Assembly: GCF_000620785.1 (NCBI RefSeq)
Contig: NZ_JIAI01000017.1
Coordinates: 62,001 to 126,000 of the forward strand
Length of the DNA stretch: 64,000 bases
Direction: 5' to 3'
DNA from: Actinospineispora acaciae DSM 45401
Lineage (GTDB): Bacteria > Actinomycetota > Actinomycetes > Mycobacteriales > Pseudonocardiaceae
This document shows positions 16,862 to 25,385 of this stretch, piece after piece; the stretch's first letter is position 1, and each line of letters opens with the position of its first letter. Below the pieces are notes generated by a model. The model did not search any database and was not told the origin of the DNA. It saw only the letters and a list, made by a program, of their open reading frames with translations. Position numbers and translations under genes: made by a program.

Positions 16862-18202
16862 GTGAGCACAGCCGCGGAACTGGGCGCGCGACTGGACAGG
16901 CTGCCGGTCGGCCGGTTCCACCGCAGGGTGCTCTACGCGCTGGCGTTCGGCTTCTTCTTCGAGCTGGCGGACCTGAACACGTTCGCCTACGCGGCGCCGG
17001 GGCTGCGCGAGTACCAGCACCTGAGCGTGGCCGACATCGGGTACGTCACCTCGGCCAGCTTCCTGGGCATGTTCCTCGGCGCGACCGGCGCGGGCTGGCT
17101 GGCCGACCGGCTGGGAAGGCGCCGCGCGCTGATCGTCTCGGTGCTCTGGTACTCGCTGTTCTCGCTGCTCAACGCTGGTGCCTGGGAGACAACCACGCTG
17201 CTGGCGGCGCGGCTGCTCACCGGCGCGGGGCTGTCCGCGATGACGGTGGTGGCGATCACCTACCTGTCCGAGACGATGCCCAGGGCACACCGGGGCCGGA
17301 TGCAGGGCGCGGTGCTCGCCACCGGGCTGGTCGGCATCCCGGTGATGGCGTTCGTGGCCCGCGCGGTGGTCCCGACCGGGCCGAACGGCTGGCGCTGGGT
17401 GTTCCTGTTCGGCGCGCTCGGGGTGTTCGCGGTCGCGCTGATCGTCCGGCTGCCCGAGTCGCCCCGGTGGCTGCTCGGCGCCGGCCAGGCCGAACGGGCC
17501 GACGCGGTGGTCACCGACATCGAACGCGACGCCGAGCGAGAGCACGGCACGCTGCCGCCGGTCCAGGTCGTCGCCGACGCGAGCGCGCCGGCCCGGATCG
17601 CGGTGCGCCGGATGTTCACCCCGCCGCTGCGCAGGCGCACCGGGATGCTGCTGGTGGCCTGGATCTTCCAGACGCTGGGCTTCTACGGGTTCGTGTCCTG
17701 GGTGCCGACGCTGCTGGCCGAGCACGGCTTCAGCGTGGCCACCAGCCTGACGTTCTCCGCGCTGACCACCATCGGCGCGGTGCCCGGCGCGCTGGCCGCG
17801 TGGCCGGTCTCGGACCGGTTCCGCCGCAAGGCGCCGGCCGCGGTGGTGGCGGTGCTGGTCGCGGCCTGCGGCATCGCCTACGGGCTGTCGTTCAACGCGG
17901 TGGCCATCGTGGCGTTCGGGTTCGCGGTGTCGTTCCTCATCCAGACCTTCGCCGCGCTGCTCTACGCCTACACCCCCGAGCTGTACCCGACGGCGGTGCG
18001 CAACACCGGCAGCGGGTTCGCCTACGGGGTGGGCCGGCTGGCCAACATCCTGGGCCCGCTGGCGGTGGCGGCGATCTTCAGCGGTGCCGGGTACGCGTGG
18101 GTGTTCGTCTACATCGGTGCGTGCTGGCTGGTGGTGGCGGCCGCGATCGCGCTGTTCGGCCCGCGCAGCGGCCAGGTCGGGCTGGAGGAGTTCGAGCTCT
18201 AG
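16862..18202 (+). CDS. MFS transporter, sugar-porter/AAHS-like
   Basis: The 446-residue protein has 12 predicted helices in two halves. GWLADRLGRRRAL (motif A) and PESPRWLL after TM6 mark the sugar-porter/aromatic-acid symporter branch; YTPELYPTAVRNTG in the C-terminal half is common in NiaP-like and AAHS transporters. The start is GTG 16862 following GGAGGGCGTA. The substrate is probably a small organic acid, which is family-level inference. The divergent SDR gene may act on the imported compound. Confidence 0.85.
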   Translation: MSTAAELGARLDRLPVGRFHRRVLYALAFGFFFELADLNTFAYAAPGLREYQHLSVADIGYVTSASFLGMFLGATGAGWLADRLGRRRALIVSVLWYSLFSLLNAGAWETTTLLAARLLTGAGLSAMTVVAITYLSETMPRAHRGRMQGAVLATGLVGIPVMAFVARAVVPTGPNGWRWVFLFGALGVFAVALIVRLPESPRWLLGAGQAERADAVVTDIERDAEREHGTLPPVQVVADASAPARIAVRRMFTPPLRRRTGMLLVAWIFQTLGFYGFVSWVPTLLAEHGFSVATSLTFSALTTIGAVPGALAAWPVSDRFRRKAPAAVVAVLVAACGIAYGLSFNAVAIVAFGFAVSFLIQTFAALLYAYTPELYPTAVRNTGSGFAYGVGRLANILGPLAVAAIFSGAGYAWVFVYIGACWLVVAAAIALFGPRSGQVGLEEFEL

Positions 18203-18261
18203 CTCGCGAATCGAGGTGGCGTTGGCGGGACCGGACACGGCATGCTGTGCGCCGCCGTGAG

Positions 18262-18353
18262 ATGGGACGGCCCCCGCCAGGGGGGAAGGCGGGGGCCGTC
18301 GGACGGCTCAGCTCCGGGGGGTCGAGCTGAACCTATCCGGCTATCGCCGGACG
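18262..18353 (-). ncRNA. 6C: 6C (B11-like) small regulatory RNA
   Basis: Read on the minus strand, two adjacent hairpins each expose a loop with exactly six C residues. Hairpin 1 pairs GTTCAGCTC with GAGCTGAGC (one G-U) around GACCCCCCG. Hairpin 2 is a 13-bp stem (18266-18278 with 18288-18300) around TTCCCCCCT. This is the defining structure of the actinobacterial 6C RNA, about 93 nt in M. tuberculosis, where it is encoded between Rv3660c and Rv3661. Here it lies directly before the Rv3661-like gene. A TACAGT -10 element (18365-18360, minus strand) places the 5' end near 18353. Ends are approximate. The second hairpin probably also terminates transcription. Confidence 0.88.
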
Positions 18354-18431
18354 ATACGTACTGTAGCGCCATCTCGGCGAGTACGCCCAGATTCTTATCT
18401 TCGGCCTCCGTACCTGATCAGAGGCCTGTCA

Positions 18432-19328
18432 GTGACGCTGACGGTCGGCACTGACGGTGAGTCCGCTCGCCGCCGCTCTATGCTCGCTGGCGTGCCCGGC
18501 CCCGCCCCGATCGCCGCCTTCTTCGACCTGGACAAGACGATCATCGCGGGCTCCAGCACGCTCGCGTTCAGCGGCCCGCTGCGCGACCGGGGGCTGATCG
18601 GCCGGCGCGCCCTGCTGCGCAGCGGATACGCGCAACTGCTGCTCATGGTGGCCGGCGCGGACGCGGACTTCATGGAGCGGATGCGCGAGCGGGTCAGCGC
18701 GCTGTGCGCGGGCTGGGACGTGGCCGAGGTGCGCGAGGTGATCGACCAGGCGCTCGGCGAGATCCTGCACCCGATGATCTACGCCGAGGCCGCCGCGCTG
18801 ATCGACGACCACCACCGCCGGGGCCACCATGTGGTGGTCGTCTCCGCGTCCGGCGAGGAGATGGTCCAGCCGATCGCCGCCGCGCTGGGCGCCGAGCACG
18901 CCGCCGCCACCCGGATGACGGTGGTCGACGGCAGGTACACCGGGGAGATCGACTTCTACTGCTACGGCGAGGGCAAGGCGACCGCCGCCAGGGCGCTGGC
19001 CGCCGAGCACGGCTACCGGCTCGAGAGCTGCTACGCCTACTCCGACTCGATCACCGACCTGCCGCTGCTGGAGGCGGTCGGGCACCCGCACGCGGTCAAC
19101 CCGGACCGGGCGCTGCGCCGGATCGCGCGGGACCGGGGCTGGCCGGTGCACGAGTTCGTCGCGCCGATCCCGCTGCGCGACCGGATGCGCGACCGGGTCC
19201 GTTCGCTGCTGCCGGCCAGGGCCAACCCGGTGGCCTTCGCGGCCGCGCTCGCCGCCGGCCTGGTCGCGGTCGCGGTGCTCGGGGCGTGGTGGCGCGGGCG
19301 TCAGCCCCGTGCCGTAACCCAGAATTAA
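18432..19328 (+). CDS. HAD-IB family hydrolase, membrane-anchored (Rv3661-like)
   Basis: The 298-residue protein belongs to the HAD-IB (SerB-like) phosphatases: motif I FFDLDKTI with the nucleophile and acid Asp, motif II VVVSASGEE, a conserved Lys in GEGKATA, and motif IV YSDSITDLPLL. A C-terminal hydrophobic stretch near residues 265-290 followed by WWRGRQ suggests a membrane anchor. Orthologues are often annotated as phosphoserine phosphatases, but the substrate is unproven and the anchor is not typical of SerB. GTG 18432 is the longest start; ATG 18480 or GTG 18491, closer to the first domain motif, are equally possible because none has a good ribosome binding site. Confidence 0.88.
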   Translation: MTLTVGTDGESARRRSMLAGVPGPAPIAAFFDLDKTIIAGSSTLAFSGPLRDRGLIGRRALLRSGYAQLLLMVAGADADFMERMRERVSALCAGWDVAEVREVIDQALGEILHPMIYAEAAALIDDHHRRGHHVVVVSASGEEMVQPIAAALGAEHAAATRMTVVDGRYTGEIDFYCYGEGKATAARALAAEHGYRLESCYAYSDSITDLPLLEAVGHPHAVNPDRALRRIARDRGWPVHEFVAPIPLRDRMRDRVRSLLPARANPVAFAAALAAGLVAVAVLGAWWRGRQPRAVTQN

Positions 19329-19845
19329 CAATCCGGTCGCTGCCCGATCTGGTGAACATTTCGGACGGCGAGAGTAGCGTCGCGAGACGTAACGGACGGA
19401 TGCACGAGCGTTTGCACGTACGCCGCGTTTCCGCAGTACAGCGGGGGGTTTCGAGGCCGGGGTGCAAGGCCCTGAAGGTATGACTACTCCTCGGTTGGCC
19501 GAGCTGAATCGAGCACGTTGTGTGTCTGAAACGGTGCACTTCCGGCGGCCCCTTGCTGTGACCGCGACCACCCAGTAGGAATGAGTCACGGACTTCTGGA
19601 AGGCCAGGGGCGTCGCGGAAGAGAAGTGGCGTCCACCCCATCCAGGGCTCCGGGCATGAACGCCGGGCACTCCACGCACAGCACGCCGCGGGAGGCATGT
19701 CGTCGTGGGCCTGCGTACTGGGACGCCGGACGCCGAGGCCATGGGCACGACACGTAGTGCACGCCTGGACCCCGGTCGTTCATGCGATGTCGGGCGGCGC
19801 TCCGTTTCGGGGCGCCGCCCGACTCATGTCCAGGGCCGGTGAGAA
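19329..19845. other. 517-bp spacer, no convincing gene
   Basis: It lies between the HAD gene and the convergent Fic-like gene. It holds a weak 32-codon frame (ATG 19480 to TAG 19578, starting MTTPRLAELNRAR) with GAAGG only 1 nt before ATG, and a second 58-codon frame from 19584, neither with homologues I recognise. Their codons are poorer in GC at the third position than neighbouring genes. A GC hairpin closes the spacer at 19789-19823. Confidence 0.5.
19789..19823. terminator. GC hairpin between convergent genes
   Basis: GTCGGGCGGCGC (19789-19800) pairs perfectly with 19812-19823 around an 11-nt loop. It lies 22 bp past the stop of the Fic-like gene on the minus strand. No T-tract follows on either side, so it is a hairpin-only terminator candidate. 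Confidence 0.5.
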
Positions 19846-20610
19846 CTAGGACGCCGCCTTGGCGATCGACAGCGCCTCCCGGGCGCCCAGCTCCCACGCG
19901 TCGCAGCAGTGCAGCAACCAGCGGGCCAGCCCGTCCGGTGAGCCACCGGCGAACCCGGCCGCCGCCTCCCGGTACTCCGACGAACGCCGCAGGTGCCCCA
20001 CCTCCGGCACGGCCAGCCCCTTGGGGTCCAGCCCGGTGCTCAGCGCGGTGAGGCGGGCGGCGGCGCGCGCGACCACGCCGTTCCCGGCGTCGAACGGGGC
20101 CACCGCGAGCAGCTCCCCGTGCACCACGGCGACGAGCACGGGCGCCGGCGATCCGCCGGTCGTCACGATCCGCGCCAGCAGCTCCAGCCGCTCGGCCACC
20201 CCCGCGCCGGAGCGGGGACGGCCGAGCACGGACTCGCGGTCCGGTTCGGGCACCAGGTCGGCCGCCGCGAGCACGTGCAGCCGGGCCAGCGCCTGCAGCG
20301 GCGCCCGCCGCCACACCGGCAGCAGCCGGCCAAGGTCCTCGGCCACCCGCAGCGCGCCGGCCAGGATCGGATCGGACACCACGCCGTCCTCGGGCAGCGC
20401 CGTCACCGCGGCCGTCCCCGCGCCGTCCAGCGCCGCCGACGCCCTGGCCGCGCGGACGCTGGCCTCGGCCGCGGTGCTCGCCCAGCCGTGCCGGTTCGTC
20501 GGGTGCGCGTGCACGGTGGCCACCGTGTCCCGAACCCGCGCCACCGCATCGGCCACCCCGGGCAGCTCGACCAGCGGCGCCAACGGGTCGCCGGTATTGG
20601 GAGAACTCAC
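19846..20610 (-). CDS. Degenerate Fic-fold-like protein (Rv3662c-like)
   Basis: The 254-residue protein corresponds by position to Rv3662c. It contains APFDAGNGVVAR (171-182), which lines up with the Fic active-site loop HPFxDGNGRxxR: the catalytic His is Ala171 and the first Arg is Val179, while GNG and the second Arg (182) are kept. An upstream His164 matches the conserved His before the loop. SAALDGAG (58-65) resembles the class II inhibitory motif S/TxxxE(G/N) with Asp for Glu. This suggests a catalytically dead Fic relative, perhaps a binding protein; the fold assignment is my inference. It is divergent from acs, sharing a 203-bp promoter region. Confidence 0.8.
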   Translation of the reverse strand: MSSPNTGDPLAPLVELPGVADAVARVRDTVATVHAHPTNRHGWASTAAEASVRAARASAALDGAGTAAVTALPEDGVVSDPILAGALRVAEDLGRLLPVWRRAPLQALARLHVLAAADLVPEPDRESVLGRPRSGAGVAERLELLARIVTTGGSPAPVLVAVVHGELLAVAPFDAGNGVVARAAARLTALSTGLDPKGLAVPEVGHLRRSSEYREAAAGFAGGSPDGLARWLLHCCDAWELGAREALSIAKAAS

Positions 20611-20813
20611 GGCGGGCCATCCTGCCAGCCCGGACTCGGTTTCGACGGCATCGGCTGCAACCGCTACGGTCGGCGATTACCTTGCTTACAGGGTCCATGC
20701 CTGGCGCGCACCGCCAGCGATTCGTCGCGCCCCGGGCATGGGAACCACAAGTTAGGACCACCGGAATCAGCCCGGCGGCCCGTCCGACGAAGATCATATT
20801 CGGGAGGTCGGAG

Positions 20814-22793
20814 TTGACCGACTCCAACGTGACACTGAGCAACCTTTCTACCGAGAACCGCAGCTTCGCCCCCAGCCCGGAGTTTGCCGCGCAGGCGAAC
20901 GCGACCGAGGCGTTGTATGCCCGAGCGGACGCCGACCGGGAGGCGTTCTGGGCCGAGCAGGCGGACAAGCTGCATTGGGACAAGCGCTGGGACCGGGTGC
21001 TGGACTGGGACAACGCGCCGTTCGCCCGCTGGTTCGTTGGCGGCAAGCTGAACGTGGCCTACAACTGCGTGGACCGGCACGTGGAGGCCGGCCACGGCGA
21101 CCAGGTGGCCTTCCACTGGGAGGGCGAGCCGGGCGACGGCCGCACGATCACCTACGCCGACCTCAAGCGTGAGGTGTCCAAGGCGGCGAACGCGCTGACC
21201 CAGCTGGGGCTCAAGGCCGGCGACCGGGTGGCCATCCAGCTGCCGATGATCCCGGAGGCCGCCATCTCGATGCTGGCCTGCGCCCGGCTGGGCATCGCGC
21301 ACAGCGTGGTGTTCGGCGGGTTCTCCCCGGCGGCGCTGCGCTCGCGGGTGCAGGACGCCGAGGCCAAGGTCGTGATCACCTCCGACGGGCAGTTCCGGCG
21401 GGGCAAGCCGGCGCCGATGAAGGAGAACGTCGACCAGGCGCTGACCGACACCCCCACGGTCGAGCACGTGATCGTGGTGCGGCGCACCGAGACCGAGGTG
21501 CCCTGGACCGAGGGCCGCGACCTGTGGTGGCACGAGCTGGTGGACGCCCAGTCCGATCAGCACACCCCGGAGGCGTTCGACGCCGAGCACCCGCTCTACA
21601 TCCTCTACACCTCCGGCACCACCGGGAAGCCGAAGGGCGTGGTGCACACCTCGGGCGGGTACCTGACCCAGGCCGCGTACACCCACCGGGACGTGTTCGA
21701 CCTCAAGCCCGACCGCGACGTCTACTGGTGCACCGCCGACATCGGCTGGGTCACCGGCCACTCGTACATCGTGTACGGGCCGCTGGCGAACCGGGCCACC
21801 TCGGTGATGTACGAGGGCACGCCGAACACCCCGCACGAGGGCCGGCACTGGGAGATCGTGCAGAAGTACAAGGTGTCGATCTACTACACGGCGCCGACGC
21901 TGATCCGCACGTTCATGAAGTGGGGCGTGGACATCCCGGCCAAGTTCGACCTGTCCAGCCTGCGGGTGCTGGGCAGCGTGGGCGAGCCGATCAACCCCGA
22001 GGCGTGGATGTGGTACCGCGAGCACGTCGGCGGCAACCGCTGCCCGATCGTGGACACCTGGTGGCAGACCGAGACCGGGGCGATCATGATCTCGCCGCTG
22101 CCCGGGGTGACCGAGACCAAGCCCGGGTCGGCGATGCGCCCGCTGCCGGGCATCTCGGCGAAGATCGTCAACGATGAGGGTGTGCCGGTGGGCAACGGGC
22201 AGGGCGGCTACCTCGTCCTGGACCAGCCGTGGCCGTCGATGCTGCGCACCATCTGGGGCGACGACGAGCGCTACCGGGAGACCTACTGGGCGCGGTTCGC
22301 CGAGCAGGGCTTCTACTTCGCCGGGGACGGCGCGAAGTACGACGAGGACGGCGCGATCTGGCTGCTCGGCCGGGTGGACGACGTGATGAACGTGTCCGGG
22401 CACCGCATCTCCACCACCGAGGTCGAGTCCGCGCTGGTCTCGCACCCCACGGTGGCCGAGGCGGCGGTGGTCGGGGCGTCGGACGCCACCACCGGGCAGG
22501 GCATCGTGGCGTTCGTGATCCTGCGCGGGAACGTGGCGAAGGACGAGGCCACCGGCGCCGGCGCGATCAAGGCGCTGCGTGACCACGTCTCGACCGAGAT
22601 CGGGCCGATCGCCAAGCCACGCCAGATCATGGTCGTCGAGGAGCTGCCCAAGACCCGCTCCGGGAAGATCATGCGCCGGCTGCTGCGCGACGTGGCCGAG
22701 AACCGCGAGATCGGCGACGTCACCACGCTGGCCGACGGCTCGGTGATGGACCTGATCTCCGCGGGCCTGCGCGAAGGCAAGGGCGAGGAGTAA
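20814..22793 (+). CDS. acs: Acetyl-CoA synthetase (AMP-forming)
   Basis: The 659-residue enzyme activates acetate to acetyl-AMP and then acetyl-CoA. Motif A3 is YTSGTTGKPKGVVH, the adenylate motif WWQTETG follows, then GRVDDVMNVSGHRIST, and the A10 Lys lies in KTRSGKIMRR, the site acetylated by Pat-type enzymes in actinobacteria. TTG 20814 is chosen because GGGAGGTCGGAG precedes it and the length matches the family; an upstream ATG at 20682 would add 44 unrelated residues. It is the Rv3667 equivalent. In mycobacteria acs and its acetylation are tied to Crp/cAMP signalling, and a crp gene is also in the window. Confidence 0.96.
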   Translation: MTDSNVTLSNLSTENRSFAPSPEFAAQANATEALYARADADREAFWAEQADKLHWDKRWDRVLDWDNAPFARWFVGGKLNVAYNCVDRHVEAGHGDQVAFHWEGEPGDGRTITYADLKREVSKAANALTQLGLKAGDRVAIQLPMIPEAAISMLACARLGIAHSVVFGGFSPAALRSRVQDAEAKVVITSDGQFRRGKPAPMKENVDQALTDTPTVEHVIVVRRTETEVPWTEGRDLWWHELVDAQSDQHTPEAFDAEHPLYILYTSGTTGKPKGVVHTSGGYLTQAAYTHRDVFDLKPDRDVYWCTADIGWVTGHSYIVYGPLANRATSVMYEGTPNTPHEGRHWEIVQKYKVSIYYTAPTLIRTFMKWGVDIPAKFDLSSLRVLGSVGEPINPEAWMWYREHVGGNRCPIVDTWWQTETGAIMISPLPGVTETKPGSAMRPLPGISAKIVNDEGVPVGNGQGGYLVLDQPWPSMLRTIWGDDERYRETYWARFAEQGFYFAGDGAKYDEDGAIWLLGRVDDVMNVSGHRISTTEVESALVSHPTVAEAAVVGASDATTGQGIVAFVILRGNVAKDEATGAGAIKALRDHVSTEIGPIAKPRQIMVVEELPKTRSGKIMRRLLRDVAENREIGDVTTLADGSVMDLISAGLREGKGEE

Positions 22794-22837
22794 TCAGCAC
22801 CGGACCGGATGCCGGGGCCGGGCAGGGCGGTGTCGCC

Positions 22838-23251
22838 GTGCCCGGCCCCGAACCGTTCGTCATTCCCGACCGGGAGCTGCGCTGGCGCTTCTCCCGCTCG
22901 TCCGGCCCCGGCGGCCAGGGCGTGAACACCACCGACTCGCGGGTCGAGCTGTCCGTGGACCTGGCCCGCTCGCCGTCCATCCCCGACACGCCGAGGGAAC
23001 GCATCCTGCGCCGGCTGGCCACCCGCCTGGTCGACGGCGTGCTCACCGTGGTCGCCGCCGAACACCGCTCCCAACTGCGTAACCGCGACGCCGCCCGCGA
23101 CCGCCTCGCCGCCCTGCTCACCGCCGCCGCCCGCCCGGACCCGCCCACCCGCCGCCCCACCCGCCCGTCCAAGCGCGTGCACCGCCGCCGCCTCGACGAG
23201 AAGTCCCGCCGAGGCGAACTCAAACGCCTCCGCCGCCGCCCCGAGGACTGA
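22838..23251 (+). CDS. arfB: ArfB-type alternative ribosome-rescue peptidyl-tRNA hydrolase
   Basis: The 137-residue protein holds the catalytic GGQ loop in SSGPGGQGVNTTDSRVEL (near residues 26-43) and ends in a long, strongly basic tail (KRVHRRRLDEKSRRGELKRL). This is the arrangement of ArfB/YaeJ, which enters stalled ribosomes with its tail in the empty mRNA channel and hydrolyses the peptidyl-tRNA. It starts with GTG 22838, 44 bp after acs, so it may be co-transcribed. A 20-bp-arm palindrome follows the stop by 16 bp. Confidence 0.92.
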   Translation: MPGPEPFVIPDRELRWRFSRSSGPGGQGVNTTDSRVELSVDLARSPSIPDTPRERILRRLATRLVDGVLTVVAAEHRSQLRNRDAARDRLAALLTAAARPDPPTRRPTRPSKRVHRRRLDEKSRRGELKRLRRRPED

Positions 23252-23267
23252 ACCACCTGGTCAGAGG

Positions 23268-23322
23268 CCGTGAGTGGTTAGCGTTGCCATAGCAACGCTA
23301 ACCACTCACGGGTTCTGAGCTG
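23268..23322. repeat. Dispersed palindromic repeat, copy 1
   Basis: A perfect 20-bp inverted repeat with left arm CCGTGAGTGGTTAGCGTTGC (23268-23287), spacer CATA, and right arm 23292-23311, followed by GTTCTGAGCTG. The same outer arms and flank recur at 39271-39325. Both copies lie 13-16 bp after the stop of a plus-strand gene, so they may act as terminators or RNA-stabilising hairpins; neither has a T-tract. Confidence 0.85.
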
Positions 23323-23416
23323 GGCGTTTGCGGTTGTCTAATACGCGAGCAGTAACCGACGGATCGCCCGTTCGGTTGATCCGGGTGAGGTCCGCCCACC
23401 CGAATCGAGGTCGTTG

Positions 23417-23833
23417 GTGTTCTCCAGGTTGTTGATCGGCATTGCCGTCGTGCTGGCCCCGCTCGTTGCCGCGCCCTCGGTGGCGCACGCCGCGCAGGCG
23501 CCCGGCAAGCTGGCCTCCGGTGCCACGTTGTGGGCGAACCAGTCGGTCCGCTCGCCCGGCGGCAGGTACTTCCTGACCCAGCAGGCGGACGGGAACCTGG
23601 TGTTCTACCGCGCGCCGCGCACGCCGGTCTGGAGCACGAAGACCGGCGGAAACGGTGTGCGCACGGTGATGCGGAAGGACGGGAACCTGGTGGTCTCCAC
23701 GGCCGCCGACAGGACGCTGTTCGAGACCCACTCCTCGGGCGCCCCGGGCGCCTGGCTGTCGGTGTCGGACGACGGCGACCTCAAGCTCTACACGCCCGAC
23801 CGGCGGGTGCTGTGGCAGCCGGTCACCGGGTGA
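23417..23833 (+). CDS. Secreted bulb-type (B-type) mannose-lectin domain protein
   Basis: The 138-residue protein has a Sec signal peptide: a short basic start, a hydrophobic core IGIAVVLAPLVAA, and an AHA-AQ cleavage site near residue 27. The mature part is a single B-lectin beta-prism with three QxDxNxVxY-like sites: QQADGNLVFY, MRKDGNLVVS and SDDGDLKLY; the first is the best match and the other two are degenerate. It likely binds mannose-type glycans outside the cell or at the surface, perhaps as an actinomycete lectin or bacteriocin-like (lectin-like) protein, which is inference. GTG 23417 is chosen over TTG 23414. It is a single gene with its own promoter region. Confidence 0.85.
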   Translation: MFSRLLIGIAVVLAPLVAAPSVAHAAQAPGKLASGATLWANQSVRSPGGRYFLTQQADGNLVFYRAPRTPVWSTKTGGNGVRTVMRKDGNLVVSTAADRTLFETHSSGAPGAWLSVSDDGDLKLYTPDRRVLWQPVTG

Positions 23834-23870
23834 GGTGCAACCTCGGCGGGCGCGGCGGTGTTCGGGGGGC

Positions 23871-24677
23871 ATGGATTTGCAACTTGATGGACGAGTAGCG
23901 GTCGTGACCGGTGCGTCGAAAGGGATCGGGCTGGCCGTCACCGCCGCCCTGCTCGCCGAGGGCGCCCGGGTGGTCGCGGCGTCGCGCAAGCAGAGCCCGG
24001 AGCTCGAGCGCCTGGCCGGGAACAACCTGCTGCACGTCCCGGTCGACCTGATGGACCCGGACGCGCCCGGCGAGGTCGTCGCGGCGGCGGTGCGGGCCTT
24101 CGGCGGGCTGGACATCCTGGTCAACAACGCCGGCGGGCCGCCGCCGGGGGAGACGCTGCCCCGGTTCTCGTTCCTGGATGCGGACGACACGGCGTGGCGG
24201 GAGATGTTCGAGTTCAACCTGTTCTCGGCGGTGCGGGCGGTGCGCGCGGCCGTCCCGGTCATGCTCGAACGCGGCGGCGGGTCGATCGTCAACGTCTCGT
24301 CGGTGCACGCCCGGCAGGGCACGGCGATCAATGTGGACTACGGCGCGGCGAAGGCGGCGATGAACAGCTTCGGCAAGTCGCTGTCCGAGGAGTTCGGCCC
24401 CCAGGGCATCCGGGTGAACACCGTCTCGCCCGGCCCGGTGCGCACCGCGTGGTGGACCGACGAGGGCGGCGCCGCCGACGTGCTGGCCGCGAAGGTCGGC
24501 GCCGACCGGGATGCGGTGATGGACACCGTCGCCCCGGAGATGATGAACCTGGTCACCGGGCGGCTGGCCGACCCCCGGGAGATCGCCGACGTGGTCGTGC
24601 TGCTGGCCTCGCCGCGATCGGCCAGCACCACCGGCTCCGACTTCGTGGTCGACTCCGGCTGGCTCAAGGCGGTCTGA
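23871..24677 (+). CDS. SDR-family NAD(P)-dependent oxidoreductase
   Basis: The 268-residue classical SDR has TGASKGIG (residues 12-19), NNAGG, an active-site Ser in VNVSS, and the catalytic YxxxK in DYGAAKAAM. The long loop after NNAGG (PPPGETLPRFSFLDADD) and a lid region around TAWWTDEGGAADVLAAK are longer than usual. It starts at ATG 23871 just after GGGGGG. It is a complete enzyme, in contrast with the Phe-bearing SDR at 16022. Substrate unknown. A strong 15-bp hairpin follows the stop. Confidence 0.9.
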   Translation: MDLQLDGRVAVVTGASKGIGLAVTAALLAEGARVVAASRKQSPELERLAGNNLLHVPVDLMDPDAPGEVVAAAVRAFGGLDILVNNAGGPPPGETLPRFSFLDADDTAWREMFEFNLFSAVRAVRAAVPVMLERGGGSIVNVSSVHARQGTAINVDYGAAKAAMNSFGKSLSEEFGPQGIRVNTVSPGPVRTAWWTDEGGAADVLAAKVGADRDAVMDTVAPEMMNLVTGRLADPREIADVVVLLASPRSASTTGSDFVVDSGWLKAV

Positions 24678-24681
24678 TCCG

Positions 24682-24718
24682 GGAGGCCTTGAGGACAGGA
24701 TCCGTCCTCAAGGCCTCC
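24682..24718. terminator. 15-bp perfect hairpin between SDR and hydrolase genes
   Basis: GGAGGCCTTGAGGAC (24682-24696) pairs perfectly with 24704-24718 around a 7-nt loop AGGATCC. It begins 4 bp after the SDR stop and ends 13 bp before the next ATG, so it would separate the two genes. No T-tract. Confidence 0.65.
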
Positions 24719-24731
24719 TAGCCTGGGCGTC

Positions 24732-25385
24732 ATGACGAACTTCGTACTCGTTCCCGGCGCCTGCCACGGCGGATGGTGGTACCAACCGGTGGTCGACGCG
24801 CTCCGGTCCCTGGGCCACACGGCGCGCGCGCTCACCCTGGCCGGGCTCGACGGTCAACGGCCGGCCGGGCAGGTCAACCTGGACACCCACATCGAGGAGG
24901 TCACCGCCGAGGTCGGCGACGACGTCGTGCTGGTCGGCCACAGCTACGGCGGCAGCGTGATCACCGGGGTGGCCGACCGGGTGCCCGAGCGGGTGCGCGC
25001 GCTGGTCTACCTGGACGCGTTCGTGCCCGAGGACGGCGACTCCTGCTACGCCATGATCGACGACGAGCTGCGTCGCTGGTACATCGAGGGCTCCGGACGG
25101 ACCGGGTACGGGCTCGAGCCGATGCCGTTCTTCGACCCGCGCGCGGTGCCGCACCCGACCGCCAGCCTGTTCCAGCGCATCCGGCTCACCGGCGCCTGGC
25201 GGAAGGTGCCGGTCAAGCACTACGCCGCCGCGACCTGGCCGGGCCGCTCGCCGCTGGCGGACACCATCGAGCGGGTACGCGCCGACCCGAGCTTCGTGGT
25301 CCACGACTGGCCGACCCCGCACAACGTGCTGCACGACGGCCCCGGCCGGGTGCTCGACCTGCTCGACCTCACCGCCGGGCGGTAG
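24732..25385 (+). CDS. Alpha/beta-hydrolase, plant-esterase (MES/hydroxynitrile lyase)-like
   Basis: The 217-residue protein starts MTNFVLVPGACHGGWWYQPV, the oxyanion-hole HGxW signature of the salicylate esterase/hydroxynitrile lyase branch. The nucleophile elbow is GHSYGG (about residue 74), and a C-terminal His in the THNV-like TPHNVLHD segment completes a triad with an acid such as the Asp in LDAF. Its length suits esterases without a large lid. It overlaps the convergent LAL regulator gene by 17 bp. Probably a carboxylesterase of unknown substrate. Confidence 0.85.
   Translation: MTNFVLVPGACHGGWWYQPVVDALRSLGHTARALTLAGLDGQRPAGQVNLDTHIEEVTAEVGDDVVLVGHSYGGSVITGVADRVPERVRALVYLDAFVPEDGDSCYAMIDDELRRWYIEGSGRTGYGLEPMPFFDPRAVPHPTASLFQRIRLTGAWRKVPVKHYAAATWPGRSPLADTIERVRADPSFVVHDWPTPHNVLHDGPGRVLDLLDLTAGR

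Noticed and set aside
19480..19578. A 32-codon frame starting MTTPRLAELNRAR
   Set aside because: The ribosome binding site is only 1 nt from ATG, codon use is unlike neighbours, and no homologue is recognised. Kept as a note in the spacer entry.
20611..20813. Riboswitch in the acs leader
   Set aside because: The 203-bp spacer shows no strong conserved stem or known motif by eye.
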